Notes: generated by a model from the letters alone, not told the origin. Counted from the first letter of the stretch, positions 36,840-51,312 are shown. The stretch: DNA of 64,000 nt from Zeus faber (GCA_960531495.1 CAUIJY010000071.1:930001-994000); one strand, 5' to 3'. Translations and numbers: made by a program.

Positions 36840-39800
36840 AATGCTCATACCTCGAGAAATACAATGTTGTATGGGCCTAAAACTGTTTGACAAACAACGC
36901 TTTAGCAGCATATACTAGTTCACCATTGTATTTAAACTGTCTGACACTGTCACACAGAGAAATGACTGAAGCGTTTAAGCAATTCCCCTTTTCGACGTTT
37001 AAATCGGCTGAAAATGCGTTTTTTCCCACATGTACACATAATGATGAAAATGATCATAACTCGACAAATACATGTTAGATGGGCCTAAAACTGGTTGACA
37101 AACAACACTTTAGCAGCATATACTAGTTCACCAATGTATTTAAACTGTCTGACACTGTCACACAGAGTAATGACTGAAGCGTTTAACCAATTCCCCTTTT
37201 CGACGTTTAAATCGGCTGAAAATGCGTTTTTTCCCACATGTGCACACAATGATGAAAATGATCATAACTCCACAAATACATGTTAGATGGGCCTAGAAAT
37301 CTGTGAGAAACACTTAAGAAGCACATAATAGTTCATCATATTAATTAAATTTCTATGCTGTACTGCAGCATTCTGAATCATTCACCTCTGAAGAGACAAT
37401 GGTTCGGTGTTTCTCTAATTCAGTTAGACAGCAAACCGTCACAAGTTCTGAAAATGATCATAACTCCAGAAATACATGTTAGATGGGCATAGAAATCTGA
37501 GAGAAAAACTAAGAAAGCACATAATAGTTCATCACATTAATTAAATTTCAATGCTGTACTGCAGCATTGTGAATCATTCACCTCTGAAGAGACAATGGTT
37601 CGGTGTTTCTCTAATTCAGCTAGACAGCAAACCGTCCAATGTTCTGAAAATGCTCATACCTCGACAAATACATGTTGTATGGGCCTAAAACTGTTTGACA
37701 AACAACGCTTTAGCAGCATATACTAGTTCACCATTGTAATTAAACTGTCTGACACTGTCACACAGAGTAATGACTGAAGCGTTTAAGCAATTCCCCTTTT
37801 CGACGTTTAAATCGGCTGAAAATGCGTTTTTTCCCACATGTACACATAATGATGAAAATGATCATAACTCGACAAATACATGTTAGATGGGCCTAAAACT
37901 TGTTGACAAACAACACTTAAGCAGCATATACTAGTTCACCATTGTATTTAAACTGTCTGACACTGTCACACAGAGTAATGACTGAAGCGTTTAACCAATT
38001 CCCCTTTTCGACGTTTAAATCGGCTGAAAATGCGTTTTTTCCCACATGTGCACACTATGATGAAAATGATCCTAACTCCACAAATACATGTTAGATTGGC
38101 ATAGAAATCTGAGAGAAAAACTTAGGAAGCACATAATAGTTCATCATATTAATAAAATTTCTATGCTCTACTACAGCATTCTGAATCATTCACCTCTGAA
38201 TAGACAATGGTTCGGTGTTTCTCTAATTCAGCTAGACAGCAAACCGTCCAATGTTCTGAAAATGCTCATACCTCGACAAATACATGTTGTATGGGCCTAA
38301 AACTGTTTGACAAACAACGCTTTAGCAGCATATACTAGTTCACCATTGTATTTAAACTGTCTGACACTGTCACACAGAGTAATGACTGAAGCGTTTAACC
38401 AATTCTCCTTTTCGACGTTTAAATCGGCTGAAAATGCGTTTTTTCCCACATGTACACATCATGATGAAAATGATCATAACTCGACAAATACATGTTAGAT
38501 GGGCCTAAAACTGGTTGACAAACAACACTTTAGCAGCATATACTAGTTCACCAATGTATTTAAACTGTCTGACACTGTCACACAGAGTAATGACTGAAGC
38601 GTTTAACCAATTCCCCTTTTCGACGTTTAAATCGGCTGAAAATGCGTTTTTTCCCACATGTGCACACAATGATGAAAATGATCATAACTCCACAAATACA
38701 TGTTAGATGGGCCTAGAAATCTGTGAGAAACACTTAAGAAGCACATAATAGTTCATCATATTAATTAAATTTCTATGCTGTACTGCAGCATTCTGAATCA
38801 TTCACCTCTGAAGAGACAATGGTTCGGTGTTTCTCTAATTCAGCTAGACAGCAAACCGTCCAATGTTCTGAAAATGCTCATACCTCGTCAAATACATGTT
38901 GTATGGGCCTAAAACTGTTTGACAAACAACGCTTTAGCAGCATATACTAGTTCACCATTGTATTTAAACTGTCTGACACTGTCACACAGAGTAATGACTG
39001 AAGCGTTTAACCAATTCCCCTTTTCGACGTTTAAATCGGCTGAAAATGCGTTTTTTCCCACATGTGCACACAATGATGAAAATAATCATAACTCCACAAA
39101 TACATGTTAGATGGGCCTAGAAATCTGTGAGAAACACTTAAGAAGCACTTAATAGTTCATCATATTAATTAAATTTCTATGCTGTACTGCAGCATTCTGA
39201 ATCATTCACCTCTGAATAGACAATGGTTCGGTGTTTCTCTAATTCAGCTAGACAGCAAACCGTCACAAGTTCTGAAAATGATCATAACTCCACAAATACA
39301 TGTTAGATGGGCCTAGAAATCTGTGAGAAACACTTAAAAAGCACATAATAGTTCATCATATTAATTAAATTTCTATGCTGTACTGCAGCATTCTGAATCA
39401 TTCACCTCTGAAGAGACAATGGTTCGGTGTTTCTCTAATTCAGTTAGACAGCAAACCGTCACAAGTTCTGAAAATGATCATAACTCCAGAAATACATGTT
39501 AGATGGGCATAGAAATCTGAGAGAAAAACTTAGAAAGCACATAATAGTTCATCACATTAATTAAATTTCAATGCTGTACTGCAGCATTCTGAATCATTCA
39601 CCTCTGAAGAGACAATGGTTCGGTGTTTCTCTAATTCAGCTAGACAGCAAACCGTCCAATGTTCTGAAAATGCTCATACCTCGACAAATACATGTTGTAT
39701 GGGCCTAAAACTGTTTGACAAACAACGCTTTAGCAGCATATACTAGTTCACCATTGTATTTAAACTGTCTGACACTGTCACACAGAGTAATGACTGAAGC

Positions 39801-42800
39801 GTTTAACCAATTCTCCTTTTCGACGTTTAAATCGGCTGAAAATGCGTTTTTTCCCACATGTACACATCATGATGAAAATGATCATAACTCGACAAATACA
39901 TGTTAGATGGGCCTAAAACTGGTTGACAAACAACACTTTAGCAGCATATACTAGTTCACCAATGTATTTAAACTGTCTGACACTGTCACACAGAGTAATG
40001 ACTGAAGCGTTTAACCAATTCCCCTTTTCGACGTTTAAATCGGCTGAAAATGCGTTTTTTCCCACATGTGCACACAATGATGAAAATGATCATAACTCCA
40101 CAAATACATGTTAGATGGGCCTAGAAATCTGTGAGAAACACTTAAGAAGCACATAATAGTTCATCATATTAATTAAATTTCTATGCTGTACTGCAGCATT
40201 CTGAATCATTCACCTCTGAAGAGACAATGGTTCGGTGTTTCTCTAATTCAGTTAGACAGCAAACCGTCACAAGTTCTGAAAATGATCATAACTCCAGAAA
40301 TACATGTTAGATGGGCATAGAAATCTGAGAGAAAAACTTAGGAAGCACATAATAGTTCATCATATTAATAAAATTTCTATGCTGTACTGCAGCATTCTGA
40401 ATCATTCACCTCTGAAGAGACAATGGTTCGGTGTTTCTCTAATTCAGCTAGACAGCAAACCGTCCAATGTTCTGAAAATGCTCATACCTCGAGAAATACA
40501 ATGTTGTATGGGCCTAAAACTGTTTGACAAACAACGCTTTAGCAGCATATACTAGTTCACCATTGTATTTAAACTGTCTGACACTGTCACACAGAGAAAT
40601 GACTGAAGCGTTTAAGCAATTCCCCTTTTCGACGTTTAAATCGGCTGAAAATGCGTTTTTTCCCACATGTACACATAATGATGAAAATGATCATAACTCG
40701 ACAAATACATGTTAGATGGGCCTAAAACTGGTTGACAAACAACACTTTAGCAGCATATACTAGTTCACCAATGTATTTAAACTGTCTGACACTGTCACAC
40801 AGAGTAATGACTGAAGCGTTTAACCAATTCCCCTTTTCGACGTTTAAATCGGCTGAAAATGCGTTTTTTCCCACATGTGCACACAATGATGAAAATGATC
40901 ATAACTCCACAAATACATGTTAGATGGGCCTAGAAATCTGTGAGAAACACTTAAGAAGCACATAATAGTTCATCATATTAATTAAATTTCTATGCTGTAC
41001 TGCAGCATTCTGAATCATTCACCTCTGAAGAGACAATGGTTCGGTGTTTCTCTAATTCAGTTAGACAGCAAACCGTCACAAGTTCTGAAAATGATCATAA
41101 CTCCAGAAATACATGTTAGATGGGCATAGAAATCTGAGAGAAAAACTTAGAAAGCACATAATAGTTCATCACATTAATTAAATTTCAATGCTGTACTGCA
41201 GCATTCTGAATCATTCACCTCTGAAGAGACAATGGTTCGGTGTTTCTCTAATTCAGCTAGACAGCAAACCGTCCAATGTTCTGAAAATGCTCATACCTCG
41301 ACAAATACATGTTGTATGGGCCTAAAACTGTTTGACAAACAACGCTTTAGCAGCATATACTAGTTCACCATTGTAATTAAACTGTCTGACACTGTCACAC
41401 AGAGTAATGACTGAAGCGTTTAAGCAATTCCCCTTTTCGACGTTTAAATCGGCTGAAAATGCGTTTTTTCCCACATGTACACATAATGATGAAAATGATC
41501 ATAACTCGACAAATACATGTTAGATGGGCCTAAAACTGGTTGACAAACAACACTTTAGCAGCATATACTAGTTCACCAATGTATTTAAACTGTCTGACAC
41601 TGTCACACAGAGTAATGACTGAAGCGTTTAACCAATTCCCCTTTTCGACGTTTAAATCGGCTGAAAATGCGTTTTTTCCCACATGTGCACACAATGATGA
41701 AAATGATCATAACTCCACAAATACATGTTAGATGGGCCTAGAAATCTGTGAGAAACACTTAAGAAGCACATAATAGTTCATCATATTAATTAAATTTCTA
41801 TGCTGTACTGCAGCATTCTGAATCATTCACCTCTGAAGAGACAATGGTTCGGTGTTTCTCTAATTCAGTTAGACAGCAAACCGTCACAAGTTCTGAAAAT
41901 GATCATAACTCCAGAAATACATGTTAGATGGGCATAGAAATCTGAGAGAAAAACTTAGGAAGCACATAATAGTTCATCATATTAATAAAATTTCTATGCT
42001 GTACTGCAGCATTCTGAATCATTCACCTCTGAAGAGACAATGGTTCGGTGTTTCTCTAATTCAGCTAGACAGCAAACCGTCCAATGTTCTGAAAATGCTC
42101 ATACCTCGTCAAATACATGTTGTATGGGCCTAAAACTGTTTGACAAACAACGCTTTAGCAGCATATACTAGTTCACCATTGTATTTAAACTGTCTGACAC
42201 TGTCACACAGAGTAATGACTGAAGCGTTTAACCAATTCCCCTTTTCGACGTTTAAATCGGCTGAAAATGCGTTTTTTCCCACATGTGCACACAATGATGA
42301 AAATAATCATAACTCCACAAATACATGTTAGATGGGCCTAGAAATCTGTGAGAAACACTTAAGAAGCACTTAATAGTTCATCATATTAATTAAATTTCTA
42401 TGCTGTACTGCAGCATTCTGAATCATTCACCTCTGAATAGACAATGGTTCGGTGTTTCTCTAATTCAGCTAGACAGCAAACCGTCACAAGTTCTGAAAAT
42501 GATCATAACTCCACAAATACATGTTAGATGGGCCTAGAAATCTGTGAGAAACACTTAAGAAGCACATAATAGTTCATCATATTAATTAAATTTCTATGCT
42601 GTACTGCAGCATTCTGAATCATTCACCTCTGAAGAGACAATGGTTCGGTGTTTCTCTAATTCAGTTAGACAGCAAACCGTCACAAGTTCTGAAAATGATC
42701 ATAACTCCAGAAATACATGTTAGATGGGCATAGAAATCTGAGAGAAAAACTTAGAAAGCACATAATAGTTCATCACATTAATTAAATTTCAATGCTGTAC

Positions 42801-45800
42801 TGCAGCATTCTGAATCATTCACCTCTGAAGAGACAATGGTTCGGTGTTTCTCTAATTCAGCTAGACAGCAAACCGTCCAATGTTCTGAAAATGCTCATAC
42901 CTCGACAAATACATGTTGTATGGGCCTAAAACTGTTTGACAAACAACGCTTTAGCAGCATATACTAGTTCACCATTGTAATTAAACTGTCTGACACTGTC
43001 ACACAGAGTAATGACTGAAGCGTTTAAGCAATTCCCCTTTTCGACGTTTAAATCGGCTGAAAATGCGTTTTTTCCCACATGTACACATAATGATGAAAAT
43101 GATCATAACTCGACAAATACATGTTAGATGGGCCTAAAACTTGTTGACAAACAACACTTAAGCAGCATATACTAGTTCACCATTGTATTTAAACTGTCTG
43201 ACACTGTCACACAGAGTAATGACTGAAGCGTTTAACCAATTCCCCTTTTCGACGTTTAAATCGGCTGAAAATGCGTTTTTTCCCACATGTGCACACTATG
43301 ATGAAAATGATCCTAACTCCACAAATACATGTTAGATTGGCAAAAAAATCTGAGAGAAAAACTTAGGAAGCACATAATAGTTCATCATATTAATAAAATT
43401 TCTATGCTCTACTACAGCATTCTGAATCATTCACCTCTGAATAGACAATGGTTCGGTGTTTCTCTAATTCAGCTAGACAGCAAACCGTCCAATGTTCTGA
43501 AAATGCTCATACCTCGACAAATACATGTTGTATGGGCCTAAAACTGTTTGACAAACAACGCTTTAGCAGCATATACTAGTTCACCATTGTATTTAAACTG
43601 TCTGACACTGTCACACAGAGTAATGACTGAAGCGTTTAACCAATTCCCCTTTTCGACGTTTAAATCGGCTGAAAATGCGTTTTTTCCCACATGTGCACAC
43701 AATGATGAAAATAATCATAACTCCACAAATACATGTTAGATGGGCCTAGAAATCTGTGAGAAACACTTAAGAAGCACATAATAGTTCATCATATTAATAA
43801 AATTTCTATGCTGTACTGCAGCATTCTGAATCATTCACCTCTGAAGAGACAATGGTTCGGTGTTTCTCTAATTCAGCTAGACAGCAAACCGTCCAATGTT
43901 CTGAAAATGCTCATACCTCGACAAATACATGTTGTATGGGCCTAAAACTGTTTGACAAACAACGCTGTAGCAGCATATACTAGTTCACCATTGTAATTAA
44001 ACTGTCTGACACTGTCACACAGAGTAATGACTGAAGCGTTTAAGCAATTCCCCTTTTCGACGTTTAAATCGGCTGAAAATGCGTTTTTTCCCACATGTAC
44101 ACATAATGATGAAAATGATCATAACTCGACAAATACATGTTAGATGGGCCTAAAACTGGTTGACAAACAACACTTTAGCAGCATATACTAGTTCACCATT
44201 GTATTTAAACTGTCTGACACTGTCACACAGAGTAATGACTGAAGCGTTTAACCAATTCCCCTTTTCGACGTTTAAATCGGCTGAAAATGCGTTTTTTCCC
44301 ACATGTGCACACAATGATGAAAATGATCATAACTCCACAAATACATGTTAGATGGGCCTAGAAATCTGTGAGAAACACTTAAGAAGCACATAATAGTTCA
44401 TCATATTAATAAAATTTCTATGCTGTACTGCAGCATTCTGAATCATTCACCTCTGAAGAGACAATGGTTCGGTGTTTCTCTAATTCAGCTAGACAGCAAA
44501 CCGTCCAATGTTCTGAAAATGCTCATACCTCGTCAAATACAATGTTGTATGGGCCTAAAACTGTTTGACAAACAACGCTTTAGCAGCATATACTAGTTCA
44601 CCATTGTATTTAAACTGTCTGACACTGTCAAACAGAGAAATGACTGAAGCGTTTAAGCAATTCCCCTTTTCGACGTTTAAATCGGCTGAAAATGCGTTTT
44701 TTCCCACATGTACACATAATGATGAAAATCATCATAACTCGACAAATACATGTTAGATGGGCCTAAAACTGGTTGACAAACAACACTTTAGCAGCATATA
44801 CTAGTTCACCAATGTATTTAAACTGTCTGACACTGTCACACAGAGTAATGACTGAAGCGTTTAACCAATTCCCCTTTTCGACGTTTAAATCGGCTGAAAA
44901 TGCGTTTTTTCCCACATGTGCACACAATGATGAAAATGATCATAACTCCACAAATACATGTTAGATGGGCCTAGAAATCTGTGAGAAACACTTAAGAAGC
45001 ACATAATAGTTCATCATATTAATTAAATTTCTATGCTGTACTGCAGCATTCTGAATCATTCACCTCTGAAGAGACAATGGTTCGGTGTTTCTCTAATTCA
45101 GTTAGACAGCAAACCGTCACAAGTTCTGAAAATGATCATAACTCCAGAAATACATGTTAGATGGGCATAGAAATCTGAGAGAAAAACTTAGAAAGCACAT
45201 AATAGTTCATCACATTAATTAAATTTCAATGCTGTACTGCAGCATTCTGAATCATTCACCTCTGAAGAGACAATGGTTCGGTGTTTCTCTAATTCAGCTA
45301 GACAGCAAACCGTCCAATGTTCTGAAAATGCTCATACCTCGACAAATACATGTTGTATGGGCCTAAAACTGTTTGACAAACAACGCTTTAGCAGCATATA
45401 CTAGTTCACCATTGTAATTAAACTGTCTGACACTGTCACACAGAGTAATGACTGAAGCGTTTAAGCAATTCCCCTTTTCGACGTTTAAATCGGCTGAAAA
45501 TGCGTTTTTTCCCACATGTACACATAATGATGAAAATGATCATAACTCGACAAATACATGTTAGATGGGCCTAAAACTGGTTGACAAACAACACTTTAGC
45601 AGCATATACTAGTTCACCAATGTATTTAAACTGTCTGACACTGTCACACAGAGTAATGACTGAAGCGTTTAACCAATTCCCCTTTTCGACGTTTAAATCG
45701 GCTGAAAATGCGTTTTTTCCCACATGTGCACACAATGATGAAAATGATCATAACTCCACAAATACATGTTAGATGGGCCTAGAAATCTGTGAGAAACACT

Positions 45801-46400
45801 TAAGAAGCACATAATAGTTCATCATATTAATAAAATTTCTATGCTCTACTACAGCATTCTGAATCATTCACCTCTGAATAGACAATGGTTCGGTGTTTCT
45901 CTAATTCAGCTAGACAGCAAACCGTCCAATGTTCTGAAAATGCTCATACCTCGACAAATACATGTTGTATGGGCCTAAAACTGTTTGACAAACAACGCTT
46001 TAGCAGCATATACTAGTTCACCATTGTATTTAAACTGTCTGACACTGTCACACAGAGTAATGACTGAAACGTTTAACCAATTCTCCTTTTCGACGTTTAA
46101 ATCGGCTGAAAATGCGTTTTTTCCCACATGTACACATAATGATGAAAATGATCATAACTCGACAAATACATGTTAGATGGGCCTAAAACTGGTTGACAAA
46201 CAACACTTTAGCAGCATATACTAGTTCACCAATGTATTTAAACTGTCTCACACTGTCACACAGAGTAATGACTGAAGCGTTTAACCAATTCCCCTTTTCG
46301 ACGTTTAAATCGGCTGAAAATGCGTTTTTTCCCACATGTGCACACAATGATGAAAATGATCATAACTCCACAAATACATGTTAGATGGGCCTAGAAATCT
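36840..46400 (+). repeat. Interleaved multi-kilobase copies in beta
   Basis: A segment marked by an extra A (TACAATGTTG) and ACAGAGAAATGACTG occurs at 36,887, 40,524 and 44,565 (offsets 3,637 and 4,041 bp), and also at 17,458 and 22,319. A second segment marked by AACTTGTTGAC and CACTTAAGCAGC occurs at 37,897 and 43,138 (offset 5,241). A 1,408-bp pair (38,307 and 39,715) lies inside. The offsets fit whole units, with one extra base where copies with and without the insertion are compared. Confidence 0.8.
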
Positions 46401-49400
46401 GTGAGAAACACTTAAGAAGCACATAATAGTTCATCATATTAATTAAATTTCTATGCTGTACTGCAGCATTCTGAATCATTCACCTCTGAAGAGACAATGG
46501 TTCGGTGTTTCTCTAATTCAGCTAGACAGCAAACCGTCACAAGTTCTGAAAATGATCATAACTCCAGAAATACATGTTAGATGGGCATAGAAATCTGAGA
46601 GAAAAACTTAGGAAGCACATAATAGTTCATCATATTAATAAAATTTCTATGCTGTACTGCAGCATTCTGAATCATTCACCTCTGAAGAGACAATGGTTCG
46701 GTGTTTCTCTAATTCAGCTAGACAGCAAACCGTCCAATGTTCTGAAAATGCTCATACCTCGTCAAATACATGTTGTATGGGCCTAAAACTGTTTGACAAA
46801 CAACGCTTTAGCAGCATATACTAGTTCACCATTGTATTTAAACTGTCTGACACTGTCACACAGAGTAATGACTGAAGCGTTTAACCAATTCCCCTTTTCG
46901 ACGTTTAAATCGGCTGAAAATGCCTTTTTTCCCACATGTGCACACAATGATGAAAATAATCATAACTCGACAAATACAATGTACATGGGCCTAAAACTGT
47001 TTGACAAACAACACTTTAGCAGCATATACTAGTTCACCATTGTATTTAAACTGTCTGACACTGTCACACAGAGTAATGACTGAAGCGTTTAACCAATTCC
47101 CCTTTTCGACGTTTAAATCGGCTGAAAATGCGTTTTTTCCCACATGTGCACACAATGATGAAAATGATCATAACTCCACAAATACATGTTAGATGGGCCT
47201 AGAAATCTGTGAGAAACACTTAAGAAGCACATAATAGTTCATCATATTAATTAAATTTCTATGCTGTACTGCAGCATTCTGAATCATTCACCTCTGAAGA
47301 GACAATGGTTCGGTGTTTCTCTAATTCAGCTACACAGCAAACCGTCACAAGTTCTGAAAATGCTCATACCTCAACAAATACATGTTGTATGGGCCTAAAA
47401 CTGTTTGACAAACAACGCTTTAGCAGCATATACTAGTTCACCATTGTATTTAAACTGTCTGACACTGTCACACAGAGTAATGACTGAAGCGTTTAACCAA
47501 TTCCCCTTTTCGACGTAAATCGGCTGAAAATGCGTTTTTTCCCACATGTGCACACAATGATGAAAATAATCATAACTCGACAAATACATTGTACATGGGC
47601 CTAAAACTGTTTGACAAACAACACTTTAGCAGCATATACTAGTTCACCATTGTATTTAAACTGTCTGACACTGTCACACAGAGTAATGACTGAAGCGTTT
47701 AACCAATTCCCCTTTTCGACGTTTAAATCGGCTGAAAATGCGTTTTTTCCCACATGTGCACACAATGATGAAAATGATCATAACTCCACAAATACATGTT
47801 AGATGGGCCTAGAAATCTGTGAGAAACACTTAAGAAGCACTTAATAGTTCATCATATTAATTAAATTTCTATGCTGTACTGCAGCATTCTGAATCATTCA
47901 CCTCTGAATAGACAATGGTTCGGTGTTTCTCTAATTCAGCTAGACAGCAAACCGTCACAAGTTCTGAAAATGATCATAACTCCAGAAATACATGTTAGAT
48001 GGGCATAGAAATCTGAGAGAAAAACTTAGGAAGCACATAATAGTTCATCATATTAATTAAATTTCAATGCTGTACTGCAGCATTCTGAATCATTCACCTC
48101 TGAATAGACAATGGTTCGGTGTTTCTCTAATTCAGCTAGACAGCAAACCGTCCAATGTTCTGAAAATGCTCATTCCTCGACAAATACATGTTGTATGGGC
48201 CTAAAACTGTTTGACAAACAACGCTTTAGCAGCATATACTAGTTCACCATTGTATTTAAACTGTCTGACACTGTCACACAGAGTAATGACTGAAGCGTTT
48301 AACCAATTCTCCTTTTCGACGTTTAAATCGGCTGAAAATGCGTTTTTTCCCACATGTGCACACAATGATGAAAATGATCATAACTCGACAAATACATTTT
48401 ATATGGGCCTAAAACTGTTTGACAAACAACACTTTAGCAGCATATACTAGTTCACCATTGTATTTAAACTGTCTGACACTGTCACACAGAGTAATGACTG
48501 AAGCGTTTAACCAATTCCCCTTTTCGACGTTTAAATCGGCTGAAAATGCGTTTTTTCCCACATGTGCACACTATGATGAAAATGATCATAACTCGACAAA
48601 TACATTGTACATGGGCCTAAAACTGTTTGACAAACAACACTTTAGCAGCATATACTAGTTCACCATTGTATTTAAACTGTCTTTGAGAAAGACTTAAGAA
48701 GCACATAATTGTTCCTCATATTAATTAAAGTTATATGGTGTCATTCAAAATCATGCACCTACAAAGAGACAATTGCTCGGTGTTTCTCTAATTCAGCTAG
48801 ACAGCAAATCGTCCAAAGTTCTGAAAATGATCATAACTCGAAAAATACATTTTATATGGGCCTAAAACTGTTTGACAAACAACACTTTAGCAGCACATAC
48901 TAGTTTATCATTGTATTTAAACTGTCTGACACTGTCACATAGAGTAATGACTGAAGCGTTTAACCGTTCCGCCAAATCGACGTTAAAATCGGCTGAAAAT
49001 GCGTTTTTTCCCACGTGTAGACTTTGATGAAAATTATCAGAACTCGAAAAATACATTTTATATGGGCCTAAAACTGTTTGCAAACAACACTTTAGCAGCA
49101 CATACTAGTTTATCATTGTATTTAAACTGTCTGACACTGTCACATGGAGTAATGACTGAAGCGTTTAACCGTTCCACCAAATCGACGTTAAAATCGGCTG
49201 AAAATGCATTTTTTCCCACATGTGTAGACTTTGATGAAAATTATCAGAACTCGAAAAATACATTTTATATGGGCCTAAAACTGGTTGACAGACAAGACAT
49301 AAGCAGCACATACTAGTTCATCATTGTATTTAAAATGTCTTTGAGAAAGACTTAAGAAGCAAAATAATTGTTCCTCATATTAATTAAAGTTATATGGTGT

Positions 49401-49523
49401 ACTGCAGCATTCTGAATCATTCACCTACAAAGAGACAATGGTTCGGTGTTTCTCTAATTCAGCTCGACAGCAAATCGTCCAAAGTTCTGAAAATGATCAG
49501 AACTCGAAAAATACATTTTATAT

Positions 49524-49731
49524 GGGCCTAAAACTGGTTGACAAACAACACTTTAGCAGCACATACTAGTTCATCATTGTATTTAAACTGTCTGACACTG
49601 TCACATGGAGTAAAGACTGAAGCGTTTAACCGATTCGCCTTTTCGACGTTTAAATCGACTGAAAATGCGTTTTTTCCCACATGTGTAGACTTTGATGAAA
49701 ATGATCAGAACTTGAAAAATACATTTTATAT
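49524..49731 (+). repeat. Example alpha X-prime unit, 208 bp
   Basis: Full alpha-1 unit with the left arm of D1 changed (TGGTTG), an intact D2 core, GATTCGCCTTTTCGACG and CACATGTG. It carries GTAAAGACTG and AACTTGAAAAATAC, which mark the 713-bp subrepeat it starts. Confidence 0.88.
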
Positions 49732-49983
49732 GGGCCTAAAACTGGTTGACAAACAAGACTTTAGCAGCACATACTAGTTTATCATTGTATTTAAACTGTC
49801 TTTGAGAAAGACTTAAGAAGCACATAATAGTTCCTCATATTCATTAAAGTTATATGGTGTACTGCAGCATTCTAAATCATGCGCCTACGAAGAGACAATG
49901 GTTCGGTGTTTCTCTAATTCAGCTAGACAGCAAACGGTCCAAAGTTCGGAAAATGATCATAACTCGAAAAATACATTTTATAT
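49732..49983 (+). repeat. Example alpha Y-prime unit, 252 bp
   Basis: The first part is X-like (D1 region, CACATACTAG, TATTTAAACTGTC) and then switches to Y sequence at TTTGAGAAAGACTTAAG. A beta Y unit is this unit without about 56 bp of its X-like front. Confidence 0.85.
49798..49812. other. Dyad D3 in alpha Y-prime
   Basis: GTCTTT-GAG-AAAGAC is a perfect inverted repeat with 6-bp arms. It stands where X-prime has D2, at the X/Y switch point. The beta Y units have lost the symmetry (CTGTGAGAAACAC). Confidence 0.65.
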
Positions 49984-51312
49984 GGGCCTAAAACTGGTTG
50001 ACAGACAAGACATAAGCAGCACATACTAGTTCATCATTGTATTTAAACTGTCTTTGAGAAAGACTTAAGAAGCAAAATAATTGTTCCTCATATTAATTAA
50101 AGTTATATGGTGTACTGCAGCATTCTGAATCATTCACCTACAAAGAGACAATGGTTCGGTGTTTCTCTAATTCAGCTCGACAGCAAATCGTCCAAAGTTC
50201 TGAAAATGATCAGAACTCGAAAAATACATTTTATATGGGCCTAAAACTGGTTGACAAACAACACTTTAGCAGCACATACTAGTTCATCATTGTATTTAAA
50301 CTGTCTGACACTGTCACATGGAGTAATGACTGAAGCGTTTAACCGATTCGCCTTTTCGACGTTTAAATCGACTGAAAATGCGTTTTTTCCCACATGTGTA
50401 GACTTTGATGAAAATGATCAGAACTCGAAAAATACATTTTATATGGGCCTAAAACTGGTTGACAAACAAGACTTTAGCAGCACATACTAGTTTATCATTG
50501 TATTTAAACTGTCTTTGAGAAAGACTTAAGAAGCACATAATAGTTCCTCATATTCATTAAAGTTATATGGTGTACTGCAGCATTCTAAATCATGCGCCTA
50601 CAAAGAGACAATGGTTCGGTGTTTCTCTAATTCAGCTAGACAGCAAACGGTCCAAAGTTCGGAAAATGATCATAACTCGAAAAATACATTTTATATGGGC
50701 CTAAAACTGGTTGGCAAACAACACATTAGCAGCACATACTAGTTTATCATTGTATTTACACTTTCTGACACTGTCACATAGAGTAATGACTGAAGCGTTC
50801 AACCGATTCGCCTTTTCGACGTTTAAATCGGCTGAAAATGCGTTATTTCTCACGTGTAGACTTTGATGAAAATTATCAGAACTCGAAAAATACATTTTAT
50901 TTGGGCCTAAAACTGGTTGACAAACAAGACTTTAGCAGCACATACTAGTTTATCATTGTATTTAAACTGTCTGACACTGTCACATAGAGTAATGACTGAA
51001 GTGTTTAACCGTTCCGCCAAATCGACGTTTAAATCGACTGAAAATGCGTTTTTTCCCACGTGTAGACTGATGAAAATTATCTGAACTCGAAAAATACATT
51101 TTATATGGGCCTAAAACTGGTTGACAAACAAGACTTTAGCAGCACATACTAGTTCATCATTGTATTTAAACTGACTGACACTGTCACATAGAGTAATGAC
51201 TGAAGCGTTTAACCGTTCCGCCAAATCGACGTTGAAATCGACTGAAAATGCGTTTTTCCCCACGTGTAGACATTGATGAAAATGATCATAACTCGAAAAA
51301 TACATTTTATAT

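Larger units (their letters stand above)
11231..48680 (+). repeat. Main beta satellite array, forward orientation
   Basis: About 37.4 kb of head-to-tail X (208 bp) and Y (196 bp) units, roughly 185 in all at the mean length. Y units come as Y1 (start GGGCCTAGAAATCTGTGAG), Y2 (start GGGCATAGAAATCTGAGAG) and hybrids with a Y1 start and Y2 end. X and Y share about 45 bp around each boundary (CTGAAAATG through ACATGTT). Unit order varies and is copied in blocks listed separately. I see no gene, RNA gene or other insertion in this stretch. Array lengths that are near but not multiples of three, stops at each unit boundary and non-ATG starts rule out its open frames as proteins. Confidence 0.96.

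Noticed and set aside
11231..48680. CRISPR-like array
   Set aside because: Units are about 200 bp with related sequence throughout; there are no short repeats separated by unique spacers.
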